Translations under genes and position numbers: made by a program
Notes under the pieces: generated by a model
What the model saw: only the letters and a program-made list of their open reading frames with translations
Told to the model about the DNA's origin: nothing
Database searches by the model: none
Source: Phaffia rhodozyma
Taxonomy: Eukaryota; Basidiomycota; Tremellomycetes; Cystofilobasidiales; Mrakiaceae
Assembly (NCBI GenBank): GCA_014706385.1
Contig: JACGZH010000001.1
Coordinates: 2,108,001-2,172,000 of the forward strand
Reading direction: 5' to 3'
DNA length: 64,000 nucleotides
Part shown: one piece after another, positions 13,468 through 23,581 of the stretch
Layout: every line of letters begins with the position of its first letter
How positions within the stretch are numbered: the stretch's first letter is position 1

Positions 13468-13746
13468 ATTGAGAAGATAAAGAAAACGAAAGAAGGTCGA
13501 AGGTGTTTGGGACGAGTCGGGGTTGAAGAGAAAGAGGAGAGAGAGAAAAGAGAAGGCAGAACACGGCTCACGGGTAAATCTGAGAAATACCCAATATCTT
13601 GGGCAAATTTGGGGTCAATTGCCCCATCACTTGGGCTTGGCTTGGGGTCGCTTTCTTCCACATAGTAATCCTTTCTTTGACGCTCAACCGCACTACGTTC
13701 TTCTACTCACCTCATCCCCCGACAGACAGAAGGACATCGTTAGACC

Positions 13747-15503
13747 ATGTCGAGAGCACCTCACGAGTTCGATAGAAACCAAGAGGCCACAGTGTATCTG
13801 GTTAGTCTTATTTTCATATTGTCGTCATGTTTCGTCCATTTTATGGGTTTTTCTTCACTTTTTTGTTTCCTTTTTTTTTACTCCTGTTCCCTTGTACATG
13901 TCTCTATCTCTCGATACATAGACGCTCACCGCTGTTTCCTTTGTTTGAACAGGGTAACCTTGACGAGAGATGTACGGATGCTCTGGTTTGGGAGCTGATG
14001 CTTCAGGTCCGTCCAAGCGTTTCTTTTCTTATCGTCTGTCAATGCTCATGCTGACAAGATTGTCTTCCGGCTCCTCTCTTCAACATCATATGGCATTCAA
14101 CCATCTCTTTCGAAACCATCCCTTCCGAACGACAAACGACATAACTCAATCCACACCACCAGGCTGGACCAGTTGGTGAGTCTTTCTTATCATAGCTAGA
14201 CATAGGGTTGATTACTGACTTCCAAGGTATCAACGTCCTGCACAATCAGTCAATGTCCATCTACCTAAAGATCGAATCTCTCAAGCCCACCAAGGGTTCG
14301 GCTTCTGCGAGTTCCTAGGAGAAGAGGATGCCGAATACGCCTGTCGAATCATGAACCAGATCAAACTTTATGGAAAGCCCATCAGGGTCAACAAGGTACG
14401 TCCTCCGTACACACATCTTGCGAATCTTGATTAAAGTTGGATCGTGATAATTGACGCGTTTCCCGAAACATCTTCGTTCGATCTGGACCGACAGGCCTCA
14501 TATGACAAGAAGCAGCTTGATGTCGGAGCCAACCTGTTCATCGGTAATCTGGATCCTAATGTCGACGAAAGACTCCTTTACGACACGTTCTCCACTTTTG
14601 GTATCGTCAGCCAGCAAGCTAAGGTGAGAATTTCATCTATGAATCAATAACTGCATTCCCCGATGGGGTCTGTAAGAATTTGTCTGCTTACACGCTGTTT
14701 GTGTCGTTATCCTCGCGTTTACCTCCACTCTACCATCAGATTGCCCGAGATCCTGCTACCGGTGTTTCCAAGGGTTACGGCTTCATCGCGTATAACGACT
14801 TCGAGGCTTCAGATGCCGCGATCGAGGCAATGTCGAATCAATTCTTAATGAACAAGGCAATCACCGTGCAGTATGCATTCAAGAAGGACGGAAAGGGAGA
14901 GAGACACGGAACTGAGGCAGAGAGGTTGTTGGCTCAACAGGCAAAGAAGAACAACGCGCTTCCCGGAGGGGTGAGCATGGGGGGAAGACCCGGTGGAGGA
15001 CCTCCCCCTCCTGGCATGGCCGGTGGTGTAACAGGTGCAAACTCGATGCCCGTTGGGTGAGTTCCCTCTATTTCACAAACACATCAATCTTCTCTGACGA
15101 TTCCCATTCGCATGCTCATCTGTTTATCCGTCTTAATGTGCTTTCAAGATTTGGCTCGAACCCATACCCGAATCCGGTTGTGCCCAACGGAGGCATGCCT
15201 GGCCCGCCTCCAGGTTTCCATCCTTCCCAGATTCAAACAACAGGGTCATACATGCCTCCTCCCCCTCCTGGCTTCCAGATGCCTGCTCAGGGCGCACCGA
15301 CAGGGACTCCACCGCCGCCTCCGCCTCCCCCACCCGGATACGGAGCATACCCGGCCCAGCAGCGACCGTCGTACCCGAACTACCCTCCACCTCCGGCTGG
15401 TTTCACTCCGCAGAACTACTCAGTGCCACCTCCTGGGTGGACAGGACGAACAGGACCGGTAGGAAACATCCCGCCTCCTCCACCGCCGCCGCCGATGGCG
15501 TGA
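13747..15503 (+). CDS. HSH49: Splicing factor 3B subunit 4 (SF3b49/Hsh49), two RRMs
   Basis: RNA-binding SF3b subunit of U2 snRNP that contacts pre-mRNA near the branch site. Exons: 13747-13800, 13953-14006, 14163-14175 (13 nt), 14250-14395, 14495-14623, 14740-15056, 15149-15503. The first RRM runs from TVYLGNLDERC through [19 protein letters not shown] to KPIRVNKAS. The second runs from [20 protein letters not shown] through [14 protein letters not shown] to [20 protein letters not shown]. The tail is rich in Pro and Gly, ending PPPPPPPMA, as in other SF3B4 proteins. The start [18 protein letters not shown] matches the family. All joins are in frame with GT..AG ends; confidence is high. Confidence 0.95.
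14163..14175 (+). other. 13-nt microexon in the SF3B4 gene
   Basis: Bounded by CACCAG on the left and GTGAGT on the right. It encodes Ala-Gly-Pro-Val plus the first base of the next Val codon, giving [14 protein letters not shown] across exons, which matches the conserved first RRM. Confidence 0.9.
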
Positions 15504-16097
15504 AAGATAGGAGTAGAGACAAAGTTGGGCGTGGAAGAGAAAAACAACGAGGGAACAGGAGGGTATTTCTGATCCTTTGCTGGCTAGAGCGAGTTGTATT
15601 TTTATGGACCTTTTTTTATGCAATCTATCAGTGTTCGTGGATGAATCGTCGAATCATTCAACCGTACAGTGTACCATGAGAGTGTGCGTCTATAATGACT
15701 GAGCAGACCAATGTCCCAGGCATAGTGGTCTTTTGCTAGACACTTAATAAAGAGAACAACCGAACAAGGAAAACAGTTCTTTGCAAACTTGCTTCCCACC
15801 AAGAGTTATCTCAAAGGCCAGACCATACACTCATCAGCATTAAACCATGATAAACCTTTACCGACGGTAATCAAATGACATGCCGAATGCGTGATCGAGA
15901 CGCGCTGCAAAGACGCGTCTCGAACGCGTCTCAGTCGCGTGACGCGTTCATTCTATTCATCCAACTTACCTCTCCAGAAAGATCCACTCATCCTCTTCTT
16001 TCTCTCTCTCTCATCTTTTTATTTCAACTCCATCGGTTCTTGCTCTTCAGTACAGAACGTGGACTCTTCTCCTCCTCTTAATCTATTCTCATCGTTC
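15504..16097 (+). promoter_or_regulatory. Promoter region of the homeodomain gene, with MCB boxes
   Basis: Between the SF3B4 stop and the homeodomain start. It contains three ACGCGT elements (15913-15918, 15924-15929, 15942-15947) with extra CGCG cores around them, about 150 bases before the ATG. The rest is SF3B4 3' flank and a CT-rich leader (about 15990-16090). Confidence 0.65.
15913..15947 (+). promoter_or_regulatory. Cluster of three MCB (ACGCGT) elements
   Basis: Three exact ACGCGT hexamers in 35 bases. ACGCGT is the binding site of the MBF (Mbp1/Swi6-type) G1/S regulator in fungi. Because the palindrome is repeated with spacing of 11 and 18 bases just upstream of a Yox1-like repressor, cell-cycle control is a reasonable inference. 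Confidence 0.7.
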
Positions 16098-19042
16098 ATG
16101 TCATATCCTCCTGACATTCCTTTTCCTGGTGGCACTGACGGTGGTTCTGGCGATCAGCTGATTACATCATTCAGACCACTCTCCTCATCGGCCGAGACGT
16201 CACTCGGATCATCATCTCAACCAGCGGGCACTGCCAAAGCTGAAGATGCATCAGAATCCGAACAGCTTGTCTTGTCAGCTCCTGCCATGCTGATTGCCTT
16301 GTCGACACCTTCGCTCATACCATCGTCCTCGTCGTCGACAACATCGGTCTCGACCGTAGCCTCCGAAGACGCGCTCTCCGACAGACACGTCCATTCTCAG
16401 TCAGACACTATCGGCTTGATTGCCACTCAACCTGGATCCTCTCAACCGTCTGACCCTGGTTTACCATTTGAATCTTCATCGGAGAATACAGCTCCTCTGT
16501 CTTCAGATCAGGCTCTTGGTCCAACGCGCTTACCCGCCATTGCAGATGGTAAACCTATGAGTTCGACGGGTGGTTCATTGATGACTCCTCGGTCAACTAT
16601 CATGTCGCTCAGTATATCCTCTCCATCATCATCACGCTCGAACCGGGTTGGAACTCAACCTCTTCGGCTGACCGTCTCCACTCCTCACGCGTCATCACTC
16701 AGTCAATCTCGGTACGAATCTCTTCTGTCCTCGGGTACGGGGACTGAACCCGATCCATCGTCATCTGGGAAAAGAAAGCGGCGAAGGCGAACAAGCCCAG
16801 CAGAGTTGGCCGTGTTGGAAGGTCATTTTTTGCGAAACCCATTACCGAGCTCAGCAGAACGAGAAGCAATCGCGCTGGAGGTTCAAATGTTTGTTTCCTC
16901 CTTGGTTTTTTCCTCTTGTTGTAGTGCTGTGATCGGTCCTTCGTACAAATCACGGAAACTTACGTTTGTCTTGTGGAATGACCTTACACTGCTCGATATT
17001 CGACAGGACGGCTCGTCACGTACAGATCTGGGTATGTTCACGCTCTGTCATGATTTCAAAGTATCGTCTTGACATAAAGGATCTGATCAATCTTCATCAC
17101 TTTACCCGACATTGCGCTTCTGTCCGTTCAGTTTCAGAACAAGCGTCAGACTGAGAAGAAACGCGCTCCTGACCATCCTCCTTCCTCATCCCAAGGCAGA
17201 AATGTTTGTCCCACTGGCGCACTCAGCATTCATGCCATGTCGACCCACGCCTTTCCCAAATCGACATTCTCATCAGAGGATGATGATCCCTTCTCGGATC
17301 AAGCACCACTCTCGTCGTTCCCTGTAAGAGCAAACCACAAGGAGACCGTCTTGCCGCTCTTCCCGCGGTCGACCTATCCAAATAGCTCGTCTCGGTCGAT
17401 ACCCAGTAAGACCCAATCGGGTCCTATTGAGACCTATCGTCGAACGCCCAAGGTCGACGTAGGTAAGCCGCCATCTGTTGGATCGTTTCCCCGTCCGTAC
17501 TCTCCCATCAAGAGTTCCCCGCTATTTCAACGAACTTTTTCCGAGTCAACTCTTCCATCGGCTAGACCTCCTTCAGTTCCGCCGGGAACGTCTGTCGAAA
17601 AGACACCTTCGTCTAGGTCGTCTCCTCATTCAAATAGAGCGCCAACTCGATCAATGATGGATGCTGTGGTTCAGAACAAAGAGCTACCCTTCGCTTATAT
17701 CTCGGCCAAGTCCTCCGCCTCGCCTTCTTCCTCCTCTTCGTCGTCTCATATTGGTCCAAATAGAGAACGAGGACAAGAGATCCATCGCTCATCGCTACCC
17801 ACATCATCTGTATCTTTGATGCGGCCTATGGCTGTCGATGACGACCCGTCTTTAGGAGACGGAAGAGATTTGTGGAAGAACATGATGAGTGATCCTCCTA
17901 GTGGTGATCTCTTGGAAATGGCCGAAGATGACTTTTCGAGTGGGGAAGACACCGAGGAAGATAGCCAAACACCTCGAGCCTCAAAATCTCGTTCGGTATC
18001 CTACCGCCGAAGTCGACCTCTGTTCACTCAACGCCCTCCTCTTTCGTCGACGACGACGATTACTACTGCCGGATCTCTGTTTTCTCGAGCTGATCGAGAA
18101 AATAATCCTCCGAATATTCCGTTTAGAACAGCAGGCTCAGTATCCTCGACATCAGACTCGACATCTTCATCTTCTTCTCGCTCTTCATCAGTCCCAGCAA
18201 CCTATCACTCTGTCCAACTGACCTCTCAACGGAAACCCTCTTCTTCAGCTTCTTCCTCCACTCTATTCACGTCAACCTCAACCCATCATCGTGCCAGATC
18301 GATATCCTCATCATTCTCAATTCCCAAGGCGCTTTCTTACTCGGCCACAGCCCCCTCATATACAGCGGTACTACCGGAAGCGTCTTTACCCCCTGGAGTA
18401 TCACAAACGCCCAAGATGAACTCGACAACTAAATTCCCTCATCGGACACCCATCCATAAATCCGCCTCTTTAGACTGGGCAGCTTCCCGAGCTACCAGCG
18501 CCAACACCAATGGCGGGATCAGGCTCGGAGGCGCAGGAGGTCTCACAGGATCACCCTCAACGGGCATCAGAACGAGCACACCTCGATCTTCTGTGAAACG
18601 AACGCCTTTAAGACACTCATCTTCCACCTCTTCCATTCTTTCGAAACGACCTCGAGGCAGCCTCAACTCGGGAGGAGATCCCACTTGGGTCACAATGGGT
18701 ACTCCGGATAGGATCGATCCAGACTGGGAAGCGGAAAGTCGGACGAAAAGGATGAGGAGGGGTCAGATCAGCGAACCGTCTGTACGGATGGAGGATGTCC
18801 TCGGCGGTGGGGCCGGTATTGGGACCGGAAGACCTCACCAAAGTGCGCAATCCCAACTTGCTCAGATGAGAAAGCATGAGCATGCGTTCGCGCAAGGACA
18901 AGGACAGAGACAGGTGAGAGGCGCTCAAGAGGGGAGGGCTAGAGGAGACGGCGGTACGAGTGGTGGTGCTAACGGGGCGGGAGTGGACGCGACGGACGAA
19001 GAATGCGCTAGGTTGCTGCTGGGTCTCTTAGGAGGACAGTGA
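16098..19042 (+). CDS. Homeodomain transcription factor, Yox1-like
   Basis: Nuclear DNA-binding regulator. Three exons: 16098-16888, 17007-17031 (25 nt) and 17132-19042. The homeodomain is assembled only by splicing: KRKRRRRTSPAEL starts near 16770, exon 1 ends inside the Met of ALEVQM, exon 2 gives TARHVQIW, and exon 3 opens FQNKRQTEKKR, so the recognition helix reads VQIWFQNKRQ. This resembles Yox1/Yhp1-type homeodomains most, including the RRTS start, single Pro-Ser loop and FQNKRQ. Outside it the protein is long, Ser/Pro-rich and low-complexity (about 900 residues in all), with an acidic patch near 17930. The ATG at 16098 (MSYPPDIPFPGG) is preferred to further upstream frames, which lie in the CT-rich leader. 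Yox1 proteins repress G1/S genes; that role here is inferred, supported by the MCB boxes upstream. Confidence 0.85.
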
Positions 19043-19595
19043 AGATGCGAGAACAAAGCTGCCTTCTTCGCCATTTAGTATTGCTCATTCATATCCAAAC
19101 GTTATATATATCTACACATTTCATATTCTTGCGCTTCCTTCCTACGTTTCCACCCTTATCAGGACAACCGGCATTCTTTCTCTACTGCATTCCCTTCTTC
19201 AGTGTCCTCTTGTATACCCTTCTCTAATTGAAACGAAACGGACAATGCATCTCTCCAAAAACTTTAGTTTGACCTCGTAACCTCTTACTAATCACTCGTA
19301 TACCATGGTTAATCTCTTCCCATCTTGTGGCTTTTCAGAACACTGAAGTTCTATCGGTTCTGGTACAGGATGAGAAAAAGACATAATGAATACATGGGAC
19401 CATGAAGCAGAGGACGGTGCAGAGAAAATCAGATGGACGGATACAGGTACAAAGAGGACGGGTGTAATCGTGAGAAACTGAGGAGAGAGTGAGAAGGCGC
19501 AAAAAGAAAAACAATGAACACAAGGCGAATGAACGAAAGACCGAAGTACAAGACGTATGGGCGTAGATACATGAGGAATAAGAGAGGATAACGGA
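19043..19595. other. Convergent 3' flank region
   Basis: About 550 bases between two convergent stop codons (homeodomain gene and REEP gene). A TTATATATA stretch near 19100 and CT-rich tracts are seen; no gene is supported. Confidence 0.55.
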
Positions 19596-21187
19596 TTAAT
19601 CTTGTTTCCCAGCTTTTTCTTCGCCCTGCCCATATCCCGAAGCTCTACCCGTCCAGCTTCCAAACCATCCTGATCCTGATCCTGATCCTGATCCTGCCGC
19701 TGGAGCTGGAGCTGGAGCTGGAGCCGCACTCGATTCGTCCATCTTCACGTCATCCCTTCCGATCTCCTCATACCCGCTCTTCCCCAGTACGGACGGACTT
19801 CCTGAGCGAGATGAACTAGGGGTCGGCACTCCACTCGGTGGGGAAGGTAAAGCAGCCAGCTCAGCTTCGAGCGCTGATCGACGTTGATGTACGTCCATCA
19901 CAGCCGTGGGAGAGGTAGTTGGTCGGGATCGAGAGGTGGTAGTGGCGCCGCTAGCAAGCGTAGTAGCATTCGAGTCAGAGAAAGATCTACCTGCAGGCAG
20001 GCTTGATCCTTGCGCCTGAGTAGGCCCTGACCTGGAGCCGAATCTGGCTTGGCCGGCAGCGAGAGCCATAGGTCCGTACTGATGAAGCAAATTAGAAGCG
20101 ATATTGAATGCCTGGGACTGCTGAGTATTGGATTCCGACGCTCCTTCAGTCGGAGGAAATGAGGGAGAGTGCATGGAAGAAGGAATAGGAGTGATATGAG
20201 GGGCATTTACGCCGTTGTTGGAGGATTTCGAAGGATTTGAGAGCGAGCCGGTAGGGTTAAATGGGGAATTCTCGGGCAATACTGCCGCCAGCTAGAATCC
20301 AGTAACAATGTAGAATGGCACCTGATAAGCAGACGTTATACAAACGCAAAGAAGTGAGAAAGTTCTCGCACATTGAGCTGCTCTCGAGCTGTCTTCCAAG
20401 CCCAGGTGAGTGCCTTTTGGAGCCAGGTTCCACCAAGGGAGCGCAGATTTCGAAGTGTAGCGTCGACATCGGCTTCGTGGGAGTCAAAGAAGGGTGCGAT
20501 ATATTGCTTGTAGAGGAGGGTAGATCCCTGATTGATAAAAAGGGAATTTTTATCGGATTAGAGTTGAACATCAGGGACATGTAAGTGAAGTATGCATATG
20601 ACCAAACAAATGATGGTCCATAAGGTGTGATCGGGAAAGGTTTAACAAACACTATGCATGAAAGAGGGATAGGCGATCTGTGATTGACCTATACGGCGCT
20701 GGATTAGGTAAACTCCTTGCCGAAACTTCACTCGTTCGGTTTCGAACAAGGCACCTTTCATCCTCCATATCCATCCTAAGTACAGCTCCTTTCTGTTCTC
20801 TGTTCGTTCCTACACGCATCCACGTGCGCTCATAGGCTCTTGTCAAGGAGAAAGAAAGGACTGACCTCTGTTTGAGGGGCAACCAACCATAGTACAAAAC
20901 CAAGTTTCATTTCCGAATAGAACGGTACCCAGACCACTATCCAGCTGACCATACTCTCGAGCCCTGTAAGAGCTCCGATGCAAGTCCAGTAGACAAGCCA
21001 GCGTTCTGTCTGTGCCGGGTCGTACTCGATCAGGGCTTTGTAAGAGGCGTAGGACGGATAGACAAAGGCGGCGAGGTTGCTGTTACAGGAGCAAAACAAG
21101 CCAGATTCGTAAGAACGTGCGTTCTATCACATCGACCAGAATATAAACTTACCTAAAGAAGCGAGAGATGAGGCCGAGAAAGACCAT
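19596..21187 (-). CDS. REEP/HVA22-family ER-shaping protein (REEP1-4/Rop1 type)
   Basis: Membrane-curving endoplasmic reticulum protein of the TB2/DP1/HVA22 family. Seen on the minus strand: exon 1 MVFLGLISRFF from 21187; exon 2 NLAAFVYPSYASYKALIEYD then TERWLVYWTCIGALTGLES and VVWVPFYSEMKLGFVLWL (about 21085-20870); exon 3 GSTLLYKQYIAPFFDSHEAD (near 20525) through TWAWKTAREQLN; exon 4 LAAVLPENSPFNPTG to the stop at 19596. The start without a long cytosolic leader and the direct run into YPSYASYKA resemble REEP1-4/Rop1 more than REEP5/Yop1. The long C-terminal tail (about 225 residues) is Ser/Pro-rich and contains simple Ala-Pro and Gly-Ser repeats. It is divergently transcribed from the IND1-like gene, about 200 bases apart. 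Confidence 0.85.
19668..19724 (-). repeat. Two adjacent hexanucleotide repeats in the REEP tail
   Basis: On the plus strand a (CTGATC)n run is followed by a (CTGGAG)n-type run. Both keep the reading frame and encode alternating Gly-Ser and Ala-Pro residues near the C-terminus, so length variation would not break the protein. Confidence 0.85.
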
Positions 21188-21388
21188 GATGATGATGGTG
21201 ATGGTGATAGTGATGATAGTGAGTGATAGTGAACGAGAGCGGGTGTGTAAATTGATCGATAAGAACGCCACATCATTGTTTACACGTGATCTTGAAAAGC
21301 AGTACAAGTGCAAGAGGACGAGGGGCCCATCATCACCCATCACCATCTTACTGACTACCATCGGCAATCAACCATCAGCCATTCAGCC

Positions 21389-23149
21389 ATGCAGTCAGGT
21401 CTTGTTCGCTCAAGCGTACGCTCACTGCACGCTTTTAGGTCTCTTTCTTTGTCTGTACCCAACCTGTCACATTCAAATCCTCTCGTCAGCCTTAATTTTC
21501 TACCTGCGTTCTTGACTTTTTGCTGAGCCTTTCTCGTAACTAACCCTAACATGCTCTCTATCCATCATAGGGTCTTCCGTCGAATAAGGATGCAGGGAAT
21601 AGACCGCCGGTCATGCCTAGAATGGGTCCAGTAAGGAAGTCCAGAATACCAGGAGTAAAAAAGGTCGTTGTCGTCGCTAGTGGGAAAGGAGGAGTCGGGA
21701 AGAGCACAGTCGCTGGTTCGCATTCTCTATCCATTCTGATATCTGAGGCTATCCTAGAGCTGACGTTCATGATCATATGGGCTTCAGTCAACCTCGCGCT
21801 TTCATTGCTACTCACACAACCTACTAAGCGTGTGGGAGTTCTTGATCTTGATGTCTTTGGACCATCGATTCCAAAGTTGATGGGATTGGAGGGCTTGGGC
21901 GAAGCGGAGCTAACACCTGGTACACGCTTTTCTTCTTTGCTTCGCGCACATGTGCGCATTTTCAAGTGTAGCTTACTCACATTCAGATTCAAAATGACCG
22001 GAGGCTGACATCTTGTGTTTGGTTCGTATCTTTTCATACGGAAATTTAGGTGGACGGTTGGTGCCTATGACGAACCATGGAGTTGGCACCATGTCGATGG
22101 GATATCTAGTTCGTGAGTGATGCCGTTGTGTCTTTCTACATAAGGTCAATGTACTTGAGCTATTAGATGTTCCTGACTCGTTATTCCTACTGGACGTTTC
22201 CTTCTCTTCAATGACGCTATCATAAGCGGAGTCTGCGACCGGAGAAAATCCGATCGTTTGGCGAGGGATAATGGTGATGAAAGCCGTCCAACAAGTGCGT
22301 ACTCTTTACGTTCTCTCTGTTTCTTCCAATCGTATTGAGGATTCTCATCAAGCCATAACTTTTTTCCTTCCATCAAACAACCCATCAGCTCCTATTCGAT
22401 ACCGATTGGACCTCAGACGCGCACTCAAACACAACTGCGTCTACAAAATCATCAGATCGTCCGACAGGTCGAGATTTAGATGTGTTAGTGATCGATATGC
22501 CACCTGGAACGGGTGACGTCGCACTCTCGCTCGGTCAACTCGTCATTGTCGACGGTCAGTCTACCTTTTCTTCGGCTGGAGACCGTCTTTTTGATGTATC
22601 TTGTATTTTCTGTTTTCTTCTTTTGGACCTTATCATCTAAATTGGGCGTTTCTTCCGGCAACTGCATAAAACAGGGGCGGTGATCGTCTCAACTCCTCAG
22701 GATATCGCCTTGATTGACGCTCGAAAAGGCGTCGGATTATTCAAGAAACTCTCCATCCCAGTCCGTCTCCTTCTCTCTGCTCAACCGCTTAAACTATATG
22801 TGACTGTTTACTCACGCACCCTTCTGATCGATCATATTATCAAATATTGAAGATATTCGGCCTCCTCTTGAACATGTCTCATCTCCCCACGACACCTCCA
22901 ATCTATCCATTCGGTCCTCCGGACAAGTTTCACCAAGCAGCGCGTGAACTCAACCTGCCCGTTCTGGGTGACCTTCCTCTCGTTCCTGAGGTCAGTGCAG
23001 GTGGGGATAGCGGAAGACCTGTAGTTCTGCTCGAGGCTCCACATGTTGATAGAAAGGAGACGAACAATGAACATGATGAAGGAGTGAGAATGGTGAAGAG
23101 AGAGATGAGTAGATTGGCAGAGAAAGTATGGGCTGGGCTGGGATATTGA
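21389..23149 (+). CDS. IND1: Mitochondrial Mrp/NBP35-type P-loop protein, IND1/NUBPL-like
   Basis: Ind1/NUBPL proteins deliver iron-sulfur clusters to respiratory complex I in the mitochondrial matrix. Seen: an Arg/Ser-rich, acid-free presequence ([20 protein letters not shown]) at 21389; GLPSNKDAG then [19 protein letters not shown] (deviant Walker A, about 21660-21715); after an intron, VNLALSLLL and [37 protein letters not shown] (about 22051-22110); [36 protein letters not shown] (about 22480-22540); and [19 protein letters not shown] (from about 22676). The last exon begins near 22856 and ends VWAGLGY at 23149. Odd: where the family has NMS followed by a C-P-x-C cluster-bridging motif, this protein reads [15 protein letters not shown] (22871-22915), with no cysteine. 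The 21.9-22.25 kb joins are only partly resolved. Family is secure; function as a cluster carrier is in doubt. Confidence 0.82.
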
Positions 23150-23581
23150 TGTGAACTATGTTGATCATCCTTTCAAATCAACATGAAAACATTCTTGCTC
23201 ACTATCTCCTGAAAGATCTTCATTTGGTGTTCAATCTCTGGAGAATCTGAAACAACTCTTCTCCCCTCTTTTCATCGGGATCAGATCATGCTCACTACGA
23301 AGAGACCAATGTTTACGATACTTGCTATGCAGCCAAAATAAAGTAATGAAAAGTCATGATAGAAAGAAAACAAAAATGCTACACCTCTTTACCTAAACAG
23401 CAGCAAAAGAAAACCTCACTTCCCTCCTCTTGCCATCTTCCTCCTCTACCCTCTCCCACCTATTTGTCTACTCAAGCGGTAAAACTATCGAAGCCAGAAA
23501 TCAAGAAAAGAAGAGAGGGGAAAAGGAAGGAAAAGGAAAGAAAGTTCCTCCTTTCTGGATTTTTTAATGGGTCCACTCTGT
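23150..23581. other. Convergent 3' flank region
   Basis: About 430 bases between the IND1-like and eIF3i stop codons. It is A-rich on the plus strand near 23480-23560. No gene is supported. Confidence 0.55.

Noticed and set aside
13236..13661. 141-residue minus-strand frame starting MEESDPKPSPSDGAIDPKF
   Set aside because: It overlaps the QCR8 first intron, microexon and promoter. The in-frame segment DLHDSSGQTLTV would insert residues absent from Qcr8, while skipping it restores the family length.
18439..18928. Two minus-strand frames of 84 and 103 residues
   Set aside because: They are antisense shadows of the long Ser/Pro-rich exon of the homeodomain gene, with no domain.
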